Of a DNA stretch of 64,000 bases, positions 52,019 to 60,812 are shown piece after piece. Numbering within the stretch: position 1 is the stretch's first letter; each line of letters begins with the position of its first letter. Both the position numbers and the translations under genes were made by a program. The notes beneath the pieces are model-generated. The model was not told the origin of the DNA. It saw nothing but the letters and a program-made list of their open reading frames with translations, and ran no database searches. The stretch comes from Pontixanthobacter sp. CEM42 (GTDB taxonomy: Bacteria; Pseudomonadota; Alphaproteobacteria; Sphingomonadales; Sphingomonadaceae), in the NCBI RefSeq assembly GCF_017812015.1, contig NZ_JADQTN010000002.1:434001-498000 (forward strand), written 5' to 3'.

Positions 52019-53032
52019 TTACACGCTGTAATAAGCGCGGTACCATTCCACGAACCGCCGGATTCCATCGCGGAAATCGGTCTGCGGTTGGTATCCGGTA
52101 AGCGTTTTAAGCAAATCGGCGTTGGCCCAAGTGGCGGGAACGTCGCCTTTCTGCATTTCCATGTAGTTGCGCTCAGCCTTCACACCGCATTCTTCTTCTA
52201 TCGCATCGATAAAGTCGGTGAGCTTCACCTTGTCGCTATTGCCGATATTGACCACGCGGAACGGTGCGGCAGGGGATAGGCTGTCGCCTTCGGCAATATC
52301 ATCTTTGCTTTCAGGACGCTCCGGCACCGCATCAATCAGCAACCGGATCCCGCGCACCAGATCGGTTACGAAGGTGAAATCGCGGTACATTTCGCCGTGA
52401 TTATAGATGTCGATGGGCGTGCCATCGAGAATACCCTTGGTAAATTTGAATAGCGCCATATCGGGCCGACCCCACGGCCCGTAGACAGTAAAGAAGCGGA
52501 ACATAGTCGTCGGTAGCTTCCACAGATGGGCGTAGGAATGGGCCATCGACTCATTCGCTTTTTTGGTCGCGGCGTAGAAGGTGAGTGGAGTTTCGACCCG
52601 CTCCAATTCGTCGAATGGCATTTCTTCATTTGCGCCATAGACGCTGCTGGTGCTGGCCATCAGCAGATGGTCGACATCCAATTCGCGTGCGCACTCCATG
52701 ATGTTGAATGTGCCGGTGATGTTGGAATCGAGATAGGCGCGTGGATTTTCCAAGCTGTATCGAACCCCGGCTTGAGCCGCCAAATGGACGATTACATCTG
52801 GCTTTTCTTTGAGCATCAAATCGCGCAGCGCATCGAAATCTTCGAGCATTCCAACATGCGCTTTGAAATGCTCGTTCTGGAGCAGCATTTGATGGCGTCG
52901 TTCTTTGATGCGGACATCGTAATAATCGGTCATTCCGTCAAAACCGACGACTGCAAAGCCCTCTTTCAAGAGCAATTGAGCGAGATGGAAGCCGATGAAA
53001 CCGGCTGTTCCGGTGACGAGAACCTTGCGCAT
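52019..53032 (-). CDS. UDP-glucuronate 4-epimerase-like SDR enzyme
   Basis: A 337-residue extended SDR with the NAD loop GTAGFIGFHLA (8-18), the 90s motif AAQAGVRYSLENP, catalytic STSSVYG and Y153/K157 (YAATKKAN). The pattern AGVRYS...TFYAATKKANE is that of UDP-glucuronate 4-epimerases making UDP-GalA (CapI/LspL/GAE). It is the last gene of the minus-strand polysaccharide operon and its stop is 13 bases from the convergent wecC stop. Confidence 0.9.
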   Translation of the reverse strand: MRKVLVTGTAGFIGFHLAQLLLKEGFAVVGFDGMTDYYDVRIKERRHQMLLQNEHFKAHVGMLEDFDALRDLMLKEKPDVIVHLAAQAGVRYSLENPRAYLDSNITGTFNIMECARELDVDHLLMASTSSVYGANEEMPFDELERVETPLTFYAATKKANESMAHSYAHLWKLPTTMFRFFTVYGPWGRPDMALFKFTKGILDGTPIDIYNHGEMYRDFTFVTDLVRGIRLLIDAVPERPESKDDIAEGDSLSPAAPFRVVNIGNSDKVKLTDFIDAIEEECGVKAERNYMEMQKGDVPATWANADLLKTLTGYQPQTDFRDGIRRFVEWYRAYYSV

Positions 53033-53063
53033 TGTGTCTGTACCCTTGGAAATTGGCGGAGCG

Positions 53064-54365
53064 TTATTTCGCCCCGAACCCTCCCAGCACGACGCGGATC
53101 GTCTTCAACGCGATCAGCATGTCGAGCCAGTGGGAGATGTTTTTCACATAGTAGAAATCGTAACGGAGTTTTGCGTTCGCATCGCCGAGATCGGTGACGT
53201 GGCCCTGATTGACTTGCGCCCATCCGGTCAGCCCCGGACGGACGATATGGCGGTAGGAATAGAAGGGGATTTCCTTCTCGTACCATTCGGAAAGGCTGGT
53301 TGCCTCGGGCCTCGGACCGATCCAGCTCATCTCACCCTTCAGGATGTTCCAAGCCTGCGGCAATTCGTCCAACCGGACTTTGCGCAGGAAACGGCCGACG
53401 CGTGTAATGCGGTCATCATCGCTCTTCGTCATCGCATCTTCGCGCTTGGCCAAGGCATCATCCTGAACCTCACGGGTTCGCATGGTGCGGAATTTGACCA
53501 TCCGGAACATCTCGCCGCGAAAGCCCGTTCGTTCTTGAATGAACAGGACAGAACCCTTCGAGTCCATTTTGATGATCAGCCCGATGGCCGCCATCAGAAT
53601 GAGTAGCACGGGGCTTAGTATCAGCACTGCCAGCACATCAATTGTGCGCTTGAGAGCCATATAGGGCAGATTGGGTATCAGTGAGCCAAGCACATTTTCG
53701 CTGAGTCGATCGATCCGGACTTGTCCGGTCTCCAACTCCAGAATCTGGCGGTAATGATAGACCGGAATCCCATGCAGCGCGGCTTTGGCGAACAGTCGTT
53801 CCCATTCGTCTTGGTGATCAAAATGTAGATCGCCGACCAGCGAACCTTGTAGAGTGCGATTGTCGATCATCGCCTCGACGTCTGCAAGCGAGCTGACGCG
53901 ATGTTGGCCGGGCCGATCAGGCAGTTCAGATACGCGCCCACCTTCGACAATATATTGCGGCTTGCTGCCCAAGCGGGTCAATGCGGTCAGAGTGTAACTG
54001 GTGATCAAAGTCGCGACGAAGCACGAGCCGATCAGCGAAACACTATAAGGTGCGCGGATAATGAAAATCACCGAGGCCGCTACCGCAAAGGTCAGAAAAT
54101 TGACCGGTAGTACGTAGGAAAGCCTGCGCGCCTTCGCATAGAGTCGCAGCCGTGCGAGGATATACCAACTGGCGACGCAGGCGATAATGACTGCCGGGAC
54201 GGTACTTTCGACAATCGGTGATGTCAGGCTGGGGTCGCGCGCAGCAAACCAGATCAGCAAGGGGGCAACCACACCAAACAGCAAATAGCAGGTAAACTGT
54301 ACGCCCTGTCTGGTCAGCGGATGGCTGTCTTGTACAACCTTTGGTTCCGCCTGTTGCATCAGCAT
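53064..54365 (-). CDS. polyprenyl-phosphate sugar-1-phosphate transferase (initiating, WcaJ-like)
   Basis: A 433-residue initiating transferase. The N-terminal half has four to five membrane segments (VQFTCYLLFGVVAPLLIWFA and following) and a soluble middle domain. The C-terminal bacterial sugar transferase domain begins KRTIDVLAVLILSPVLLILM, with VLFIQERTGFRGEMFRMVKFRTMR, RFLRKVRLDELPQAWNILKGEMSWIGPRPE and RPGLTGWAQVN. It would load the first sugar phosphate onto undecaprenyl phosphate. The sugar is not predictable; its presence implies a lipid-linked repeat unit. Confidence 0.93.
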   Translation of the reverse strand: MLMQQAEPKVVQDSHPLTRQGVQFTCYLLFGVVAPLLIWFAARDPSLTSPIVESTVPAVIIACVASWYILARLRLYAKARRLSYVLPVNFLTFAVAASVIFIIRAPYSVSLIGSCFVATLITSYTLTALTRLGSKPQYIVEGGRVSELPDRPGQHRVSSLADVEAMIDNRTLQGSLVGDLHFDHQDEWERLFAKAALHGIPVYHYRQILELETGQVRIDRLSENVLGSLIPNLPYMALKRTIDVLAVLILSPVLLILMAAIGLIIKMDSKGSVLFIQERTGFRGEMFRMVKFRTMRTREVQDDALAKREDAMTKSDDDRITRVGRFLRKVRLDELPQAWNILKGEMSWIGPRPEATSLSEWYEKEIPFYSYRHIVRPGLTGWAQVNQGHVTDLGDANAKLRYDFYYVKNISHWLDMLIALKTIRVVLGGFGAK

Positions 54366-54485
54366 CGAAAGTCCCTTCGGATCGCTGTGACGGCGATCAA
54401 CCCCGTTAGCCAGCTATCGCAAGCTGCCCGCCACCTAAGCAATTTCACGCATCCGCACAAGAAACGGCCCTGCGTAGTGTTTTCA

Positions 54486-55352
54486 TCAACCGTCGAAATC
54501 GGCCAGCGTATCCTCGAGGAATGCGGTGCCTTTCACGGTCTGATCGATTGCCATCAAGCTGCGCAGCAAATCGGCAAGGTGGCCAAGCGGCATCGCGTTG
54601 GGACCATCCGATTTGGCTTCTTTCGGGTTGGGGTGTGTTTCCATGAACAGGCCGGACACACCGACTGCGACAGCCGCGCGGGCCAGAACGGGAACGAATT
54701 CACGCTGCCCGCCGGAGCTCTTGCCTTGGCCGCCGGGAAGCTGGACCGAGTGGGTTGCATCGAACACGACCGGACGGCCGGTTTCGCGCATAATCGCGAG
54801 GCTGCGCATGTCCGACACCAGGTTCTGGTAACCGAAAGATGCGCCGCGTTCGCAAACCATGATGTTATCGCCATCGTGACCGGCGGCCTTGGATGCGGCC
54901 ACAGCTTTGTCGACCACATTGACCATATCGCCCGGCGCCATGAATTGCGCCTTCTTGATGTTCACTGGAACACCAGCAGCGGCGACCGTGGTGATGAAGT
55001 CCGTTTGGCGGGCGAGGAATGCAGGGGTCTGCATAATATCGACGACTTCTGAAACAGGCGCTACCTGCTCCTTCTCGTGTACGTCGGTCAGAACCGGGAC
55101 ACCGATTTCACGCTTAACTTTGGCAAGAATCTCTAGGCCTTCATCGAGGCCGGGACCACGGAAGCTGGTACCCGACGTGCGGTTCGCTTTGTCAAAAGAA
55201 CTCTTATAAATGAAGTGGATGCCGAGATCGTCAGTGATCTCTTTGATCGCTTCAGATGTGCGCATCGCCATATCTTCGGATTCGATCACGCAGGGGCCAG
55301 CAATCAGGAAAAACGGTTGGTCGAGGCCAATATCTTTGCCGCAGAGTTTCAT
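54486..55352 (-). CDS. kdsA: 3-deoxy-8-phosphooctulonate synthase
   Basis: KdsA condenses phosphoenolpyruvate with arabinose-5-phosphate to give Kdo-8-phosphate. Motifs: [76 protein letters not shown] and [13 protein letters not shown]. The 288-residue length is normal. NIKKAQFM without a metal-type Cys suggests the metal-independent class. kdsB lies upstream on the same strand after a 177-base gap that may hold a promoter. Confidence 0.96.
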   Translation of the reverse strand: MKLCGKDIGLDQPFFLIAGPCVIESEDMAMRTSEAIKEITDDLGIHFIYKSSFDKANRTSGTSFRGPGLDEGLEILAKVKREIGVPVLTDVHEKEQVAPVSEVVDIMQTPAFLARQTDFITTVAAAGVPVNIKKAQFMAPGDMVNVVDKAVAASKAAGHDGDNIMVCERGASFGYQNLVSDMRSLAIMRETGRPVVFDATHSVQLPGGQGKSSGGQREFVPVLARAAVAVGVSGLFMETHPNPKEAKSDGPNAMPLGHLADLLRSLMAIDQTVKGTAFLEDTLADFDG

Positions 55353-55378
55353 GTCAGTCTTTCTTCAATTATTCGGGG

Positions 55379-55407
55379 GTTACAGCCGTTACGCATAGGT
55401 GCGTTAC
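55379..55407. repeat. three GTTAC copies upstream of kdsA
   Basis: GTTAC occurs at 55379, 55388 and 55403 within 29 bases, between kdsB and kdsA and 27 bases before the kdsA start. It may be part of an operator; the copies are short and could be chance. Confidence 0.25.
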
Positions 55408-55529
55408 AGGATGCAGATGGCAATCGGATGACTGCCAAGAATGTCGATGTGGCGCAGCCTTTAGGTCAAACGCACGAAAAAGAAAATGGGTTCCGTCGAG
55501 CGGGAGGGGCGCCTTGGCCAAAGATGCGG

Positions 55530-56336
55530 CTAGTCGAGGCCCATAATCTTCAGAGATTGCTCGATATGCGGGATATCGCTGGGGTTGTTGAGCTCCCAGA
55601 TTTCCCATTCGGGCGACTGTACTTCGATCGTGCGGATACCGACGTCCAGATCGAGGAAGCGCAACTGCTCCAGGCCTTCGAGTTGTTCCAAAGCGCTGGG
55701 CTCGCAAGCGACATATTTGCGCAGCGCCGCCGGTCGATATGCGTAAAGCCCGATATGCAGGAGCACCGGCAGAGTGTTGTCGTCGGCCTTGTCGGCATCG
55801 AAATGCGGAATGATTCGCTTGGAGAAATAGTGCGCGTTTCCAGCCGAGGAGATCGCGCCAAACGTCCCGCCAACGATGTTCTTCTTCTCGTCGGCGACCA
55901 GCTTGTCATACAGTGTGCGGGTGCAGCGGACGACGGGTGTCGCCACTTCGATCGACGCGTCGGCTTGCATCGCTTCAATCAGGCTTTCGACGAAATAGTC
56001 GGGAATCAGCGGAGCATCGCCTTGCAAGTTCACGACGATGTCAGGCTCGTTGTCGAGGGTGCCTAGCAGTTCGGCGCAGCGCTCGGTTCCGTTCCGACAG
56101 GCAGATGAGGTGAAAATCGCCTCTGCTCCGAATGCCCGGGCTGCATCGAGTATTTTATCGCTGTCGGAAGCCACGACTACACGGGTGCCCGATGGAACGC
56201 GTTTGGCAGCTCCCCAGCTGCGCTCGATAAGCGTTTTGGCGGTGCCTGTGGCTCCGCGCAATTCGGCGAGCGGCTTTCCGGGATAGCGCTGCGAAGCATA
56301 GCGGGCGGGAATGACGATAAGGATTTCGCCGGACAT
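55530..56336 (-). CDS. kdsB: 3-deoxy-manno-octulosonate cytidylyltransferase
   Basis: KdsB activates Kdo to CMP-Kdo. Motifs: LIVIPARYASQRYPGKPLAELRG, VVVASDSDKI, FTSSACRNGTERCAELL (usual TxxxHxxGTxR, here with ACRNGTER), DIVVNLQGDAPLIP and HIGLYAYRPAAL. At 268 residues it is slightly long for the family (about 250). In the same minus-strand run as kdsD and kdsA; kdsC, the Kdo-8-phosphate phosphatase, is not in the window. Confidence 0.94.
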   Translation of the reverse strand: MSGEILIVIPARYASQRYPGKPLAELRGATGTAKTLIERSWGAAKRVPSGTRVVVASDSDKILDAARAFGAEAIFTSSACRNGTERCAELLGTLDNEPDIVVNLQGDAPLIPDYFVESLIEAMQADASIEVATPVVRCTRTLYDKLVADEKKNIVGGTFGAISSAGNAHYFSKRIIPHFDADKADDNTLPVLLHIGLYAYRPAALRKYVACEPSALEQLEGLEQLRFLDLDVGIRTIEVQSPEWEIWELNNPSDIPHIEQSLKIMGLD

Positions 56337-56372
56337 GGTGGGACTTTCCAGTTTTTGCAGTGTGCGGTGCGT

Positions 56373-57488
56373 TTAGTCGGAGCCGGTCAGTTCGGCAATC
56401 GCGGTGCGATAGCGATCAATGACGATGCTGACATCATATTCGCGCGCCATCAGATCGCGACCTGCATGACCCATTGCCTGCTGGGTGGCCGGGTCTAGGG
56501 AGGCAAACTGCAGACAGGCCTCGGCAAGGCTGTTTGCATCACGCACTTTGCACAGCAATCCCGATTTGCCGTTCTCGACTACGGCGCGGCAGCCGGGAAC
56601 GTTGGTTGTGACCAGGGGACGGCCCATTGCGGCTGCTTCAATCAGTGAACGCGGTGCACCCTCGCGATAGGATGGCAGAACAACGCAATGCGCATCTGCG
56701 ACATAGGGGCGCACATCGTCGGTGGCACCGAGATATTCGATGGAACCATCCTCAAAATACGGTTTGAGTTCGCTTTCTGAAATTGCGGTGCGGTTGGCAG
56801 ATCCCATTGGTCCGAGAAGTTGGAATGTGCATTCCGGGTTTGCTTTGCGAGCGATGCGCGCTGCTTCGCAATATTCCATCGTGCCCTTGTCGCGGATCAA
56901 GCGCGAAATCATCAGGAACTTGGTGCCATCACTGAAGGCGGGCAGCGGGGTGGTTGCAAAACTCTCTAGATCAATTCCCGAGCCCGGAAGCATCCGCAAT
57001 TGTTCAGCGTAGAGTAGCTTCTTGTCGACCAGAAAATCGCGATCATCGTCGTTTTGAGCGAAAATGATCGGCAATGCGCCCATTCCGAACCGGTACAACA
57101 GCTTACCAATCAGGAAGAGCGGTTTGGACCCGAGGAATAGCGTGCCAAGGCCGGTGACATTGGGCAGGAAAGGAATGCCAAGCGTTCGTGCTGCCATAGC
57201 TCCGAAAATGTTGTTCTTGACTGTATAGCTGAGGACGATGTCCGGTTGCAGCGCATGAAAATGACCACGGAACGTATCGATCAACTCGATGCTTGATGCC
57301 GGACTTAGCCCATCTACATCCATTTCCAGATGTACGAAGCGCGCTCCGAGACTTTCTAACTGCTTGGCAGTATCATCCTTAGGAGCGAGGATCGTAACCT
57401 GGTGGCCGTCAGCCAGCAGCGCTTCGACCACAGGACGGCGAAAATTCCAGATATTCCAGCTGGCATTGACGGTCAGGACGATATGCAT
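56373..57488 (-). CDS. glycosyltransferase family 4 (GT-B fold)
   Basis: A 371-residue retaining glycosyltransferase. The N-terminal acceptor domain starts 'MHIVLTVNASWNIWNFRRP', with DIVLSYTVKNNIFGAMAARTLGIP. The C-terminal nucleotide-sugar domain has FLMISRLIRDKGTMEYCEAA, QLLGPMG, EYLGATDDVRPYVADAHCVVLPSYREGAPRSLIEAAAMGRPLVTTNVPGC, the usual EX7E-like donor site. The donor sugar is unknown; the locus suggests a uronic acid or Kdo acceptor. Confidence 0.9.
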   Translation of the reverse strand: MHIVLTVNASWNIWNFRRPVVEALLADGHQVTILAPKDDTAKQLESLGARFVHLEMDVDGLSPASSIELIDTFRGHFHALQPDIVLSYTVKNNIFGAMAARTLGIPFLPNVTGLGTLFLGSKPLFLIGKLLYRFGMGALPIIFAQNDDDRDFLVDKKLLYAEQLRMLPGSGIDLESFATTPLPAFSDGTKFLMISRLIRDKGTMEYCEAARIARKANPECTFQLLGPMGSANRTAISESELKPYFEDGSIEYLGATDDVRPYVADAHCVVLPSYREGAPRSLIEAAAMGRPLVTTNVPGCRAVVENGKSGLLCKVRDANSLAEACLQFASLDPATQQAMGHAGRDLMAREYDVSIVIDRYRTAIAELTGSD

Positions 57489-57514
57489 GGGCTACCGGCC
57501 TCGCTTCGAGAGAT

Positions 57515-58474
57515 TCAGGCTGCGCCTGCGCGCAGGCAGTCGTGAATATGGATCAGGCCGACAAATGCACCCGCATCATCGAGCACGGGCAGCGCGCTGA
57601 TGTTGTGTTCATTCATCACCGCCATCGCTTCGGTCAGCAGCATATCGGGCTCAGCGGTTTGCGGAGAGGTGGTCGCGGTTTCGCCCGCGTTCCGATCCAT
57701 CAAACCGTCGAGATTGCGGCGCAAATCGCCATCGGTGATGACGCCGTGCAGAGTGCCATCGGCAACCACGCCTGCGACACCAAAACCCTTCGCGCTCATT
57801 TCCACCAGCACATCGCCCATTGGCATATTGGCTGGAACGCTCGGCAGCTCATCGCCGGTGTGCATCACGTCGCGCACGCGCACGAATTGCGCACCGAGTT
57901 TTCCGCCCGGGTGGAAGGTGTGGAAGTCCTCCTTCGCGAACCCCTTCATCCGCATCACCGCAACAGCCAAGGCGTCGCCCATCGCGAGCGTGCAGGTGGT
58001 CGATGTGGTCGGTGCCATACCGACACTGCACGCCTCGGGTGCATTGGGCAGCAGCAACGCAACGGTGCTTTGCCGCGCTAGAGTGCTGTCAGCTTTCTTG
58101 GTCATGGCGATAAAGGGGATCGCGAAGCGGGTCAGGTAAGCGAGCAAGCCGTGCAGTTCAGCGGTCTCGCCCGAGTTCGAGATCACGATGCATACGTCAT
58201 CCTTGGTGATCATGCCCAGATCGCCATGGCTGGCTTCGCTTGGGTGGACGAAAAAGGATGGCGTACCGGTCGAAGCAAGCGTCGCAGCGATCTTGTTGCC
58301 GATATGGCCCGATTTACCCATGCCGGAGATGACCACACGGCCATTGGTGCCCACCATCAGATCGCATGCCTTGGCGAACTCGTCGCCTAAGCTGTCGGCC
58401 ATTTGGGTGAGTGCGTCGGTCTCTGTCCGGATCACTTGGGCGCCATGCTCGGCAGCAGTAGGATTGTCTGTCAC
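57515..58474 (-). CDS. kdsD: arabinose-5-phosphate isomerase (KdsD/KpsF)
   Basis: KdsD turns ribulose-5-phosphate into arabinose-5-phosphate, the first committed step to Kdo. The SIS domain has VISGMGKSGHIGNKIAATLASTGTPSFFVHPSEASHGDLGMI and VISNSGETAEL, followed by two CBS domains (RDVMHTGDELPSVPANMPM and LTEAMAVMNEHNISALPVLD). Start is ambiguous: GTG at 58474 has GAGAG upstream and is preferred; TTG codons at 58495 and 58489 extend it by 5-7 residues. Confidence 0.93.
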   Translation of the reverse strand: MTDNPTAAEHGAQVIRTETDALTQMADSLGDEFAKACDLMVGTNGRVVISGMGKSGHIGNKIAATLASTGTPSFFVHPSEASHGDLGMITKDDVCIVISNSGETAELHGLLAYLTRFAIPFIAMTKKADSTLARQSTVALLLPNAPEACSVGMAPTTSTTCTLAMGDALAVAVMRMKGFAKEDFHTFHPGGKLGAQFVRVRDVMHTGDELPSVPANMPMGDVLVEMSAKGFGVAGVVADGTLHGVITDGDLRRNLDGLMDRNAGETATTSPQTAEPDMLLTEAMAVMNEHNISALPVLDDAGAFVGLIHIHDCLRAGAA

Positions 58475-58511
58475 TTCTTTGTCTCTCAATTGCAAACCGG
58501 CATAGCCCGGA

Positions 58512-59417
58512 TCAGTCGACGATCTTCAGGCCCATAGCGGTGAGTTCTTCGTCGCTTTTGCAGCTCATCATCCAATCGCGGCGATGCTTGTCTGCGGTGA
58601 TTGTTTCGCGGCGGGCAAAGCCGTTCTCGCGAATATGGAACCAGCGATAGCCAAGCCCGCCGAGCAGTTCCATCATCTCGGGCACACGTTTCGCACGGCG
58701 AAGTACTTCGCAGACCATATCGGGTTTATGTTTGGCGAGGAATTTGCGCGCGCCGTCAAACACTTCCATTTCGAAGCCTTCGACATCGATTTTGAGCGAG
58801 ACCGGCCCGTCGTGATCCAGATGCAAATCATCGAGACGGCGCATCGGCACGGTCACGCCGTGATCGGTGCTCCAGCTGATATCGACCGAGGAAGCGAGCT
58901 GACCGGTCGATTGCGCGTAAGGAATCTTGATTGCGCCATCTTCATCGCCAACCGCGACGAGGCGTGGCTCAACGCGCGCAGCCAGATCGTTGTGGAGGAT
59001 GTTCTCAGATAGCAGGAGATAGTTCTCGCCAACGATTTCATAGGCGTAGGATTGCAGTTTCGGGTTCACCCTGGCTGCCGCAATTGCAAACAGGCCAGTG
59101 TAAGAACCGATATCCAGAAATACGGTAGATTGGCGCGCGAATGCCAGTGCAGCGTCGAGCGCCCACCGATCTTGGCCGGAATCGAGCTTGCCCTCACCCC
59201 AATAGATTTCCTGAGCAACATGGCAGCGATCGGGCTGTGCCAGAAACACTTTGCCGTCTTTGCCGAGATCTAGTGCGGAAAGCGGCTTCGCCACGGGCAG
59301 GCGCTTTTGCCATGTGTCGCCTGGCATTGCTTTGGCGACTGGTAGAACGGCGGCATTGATCCACGGATTGACCAAAGCCGAACGCATTCCGGATTTAAGG
59401 GATTGTTTGATCGACAT
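58512..59417 (-). CDS. FkbM family methyltransferase
   Basis: A 301-residue SAM-dependent methyltransferase. The FkbM core has VFLDIGSYTGLFAIAAARVNPKLQSYAYEIV (motif I), LAARVEPRLVAVGDEDGAIKI, and PVSLKIDVEGFEMEVFDGARKFL. FkbM members in polysaccharide loci O-methylate sugars. Position within the Kdo/uronic-acid operon supports such a role. Target sugar unknown. Confidence 0.9.
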   Translation of the reverse strand: MSIKQSLKSGMRSALVNPWINAAVLPVAKAMPGDTWQKRLPVAKPLSALDLGKDGKVFLAQPDRCHVAQEIYWGEGKLDSGQDRWALDAALAFARQSTVFLDIGSYTGLFAIAAARVNPKLQSYAYEIVGENYLLLSENILHNDLAARVEPRLVAVGDEDGAIKIPYAQSTGQLASSVDISWSTDHGVTVPMRRLDDLHLDHDGPVSLKIDVEGFEMEVFDGARKFLAKHKPDMVCEVLRRAKRVPEMMELLGGLGYRWFHIRENGFARRETITADKHRRDWMMSCKSDEELTAMGLKIVD

Positions 59418-59486
59418 GATGCTCGCTGTCTTGGATTGGAATAGTCGGGCCGCCCCTACAGGCTGCCGGTGCGGCTGACAATTGCC

Positions 59487-60812
59487 CTATGCTTGCGGGG
59501 CAGGTTTAGCGGGCATACCCAACAGGCTGGTATCGAAGCCGGTATGCTTGCGGGCAAACCACCATAGCAGCGCATTCCACGACACCGCCGCGACCATATT
59601 GGCGCAGGCCGCACCGACGAGGCCGAAGGGCGGGATCAGAATCAGGCACAGCGTAACATTGATCGCCAGCGCCACGGCGGTGAGTCGCAATGCCAGCACC
59701 TCATAATGGCTCATAATGAGCAGCGAGTGCGCCATGCCGATGGATGCGCTGAAGCAGAAGCCGATGGCGATGATGAGGGCAGGCGTTGCCGACCCTGAGA
59801 ATTCCGCGCCAAATAGCAGCGAGAGCAGTTCCGGCCCGAAGAACCAGATGATGAGCGGCAACGGGATTGCGCTAAGCAGTGCCAGCCGCGCGAGCAAGGT
59901 GGCTGTGCGCGCTACACTTTCGCGGTCATTCTTGGCGAGGAAGTTAGAGAACCGCTGCCCCGCGAGCATGTTGAGCGCGATATAGCCAAAACTCGCCAGC
60001 ATCGCGATCTGCAGCGCCGCCCGGTACAGTCCAACATCGGCGGCAGGAGCGAAACTACCCAGCAGCAGCATGTCGACATAGCCATTGAGCTGCACCAGTC
60101 CGGCGCTACCCGCTAGTGCGGCTGCACTGGCAATCCAGGACTTGCGTTGCTCATTTGTCACTTCAACACGCGGTTGGCGTTCAGTGATAACCATCATAAC
60201 CACTTGCCCAATGGCGAAGGCAATCAAAGCTGCCAGCGCCAGCGCAGCAAAAATCATCGGCAGATCGTATTCAGTGCCGCGTACACCGTAGAAATGCCAG
60301 CCAAGGAACATGCCGCTGAGGAGCAGCAATGGTCTGACGAGAACTTCGGGAATCTGCGCGACAGCAGGCCGATCAACGCCCCGGATGGAAGCCATCCGCA
60401 TTGCCGAAATCTGATCGCACAACAGTGTAAAAGCGATCAGACCGACAACGGGCAACGCAATCGGTTTGAGCAGTACGGCCACCTCGGTTTGCGCCAGATC
60501 AATCGCGATCAAGCCCATGGTCCCGGCAAGGATCGCCATAATCAAAGCGCCGCCTGCACCCATCCATGTCATTGCGCGCGCGGTACCGCTGACAATACCC
60601 TCTTTGGATACTGCGCGAAGCACCATTGCAGACCAGCCGTTGGAGATCGGAACGGCGGCGAGGCCCAACAAAGCGATGCAATAGGCATAGACCCCTAGCG
60701 CCTCCGCGCCGAACAGTCGCGCGATGCCAATTGAGACGCCGACCGATAGGCCCGTACCGACGATCCGCAACCCCGCGACCGAGAGCGATTGTTTGATCAG
60801 CTTGCGCAGCAT
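59487..60812 (-). CDS. oligosaccharide flippase (Wzx-like, MOP superfamily)
   Basis: A polytopic membrane protein of about 441 residues with 12 or more hydrophobic segments, from LRIVGTGLSVGVSIGIARLFGAEALGVYAY onward. It would flip the lipid-linked repeat unit across the inner membrane. The start at 60812 (MLRKLIKQSLSVAG) overlaps the asnB stop in TGATG, indicating coupling; ATG at 60833 is the alternative. No Wzy polymerase is in the window. Confidence 0.88.
   Translation of the reverse strand: MLRKLIKQSLSVAGLRIVGTGLSVGVSIGIARLFGAEALGVYAYCIALLGLAAVPISNGWSAMVLRAVSKEGIVSGTARAMTWMGAGGALIMAILAGTMGLIAIDLAQTEVAVLLKPIALPVVGLIAFTLLCDQISAMRMASIRGVDRPAVAQIPEVLVRPLLLLSGMFLGWHFYGVRGTEYDLPMIFAALALAALIAFAIGQVVMMVITERQPRVEVTNEQRKSWIASAAALAGSAGLVQLNGYVDMLLLGSFAPAADVGLYRAALQIAMLASFGYIALNMLAGQRFSNFLAKNDRESVARTATLLARLALLSAIPLPLIIWFFGPELLSLLFGAEFSGSATPALIIAIGFCFSASIGMAHSLLIMSHYEVLALRLTAVALAINVTLCLILIPPFGLVGAACANMVAAVSWNALLWWFARKHTGFDTSLLGMPAKPAPQA

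Noticed and set aside
55215-56066. A 283-codon plus-strand open frame across kdsA and kdsB.
   Set aside because: It runs antisense to two well-defined Kdo genes and through the gap between them; the translation has no family features.
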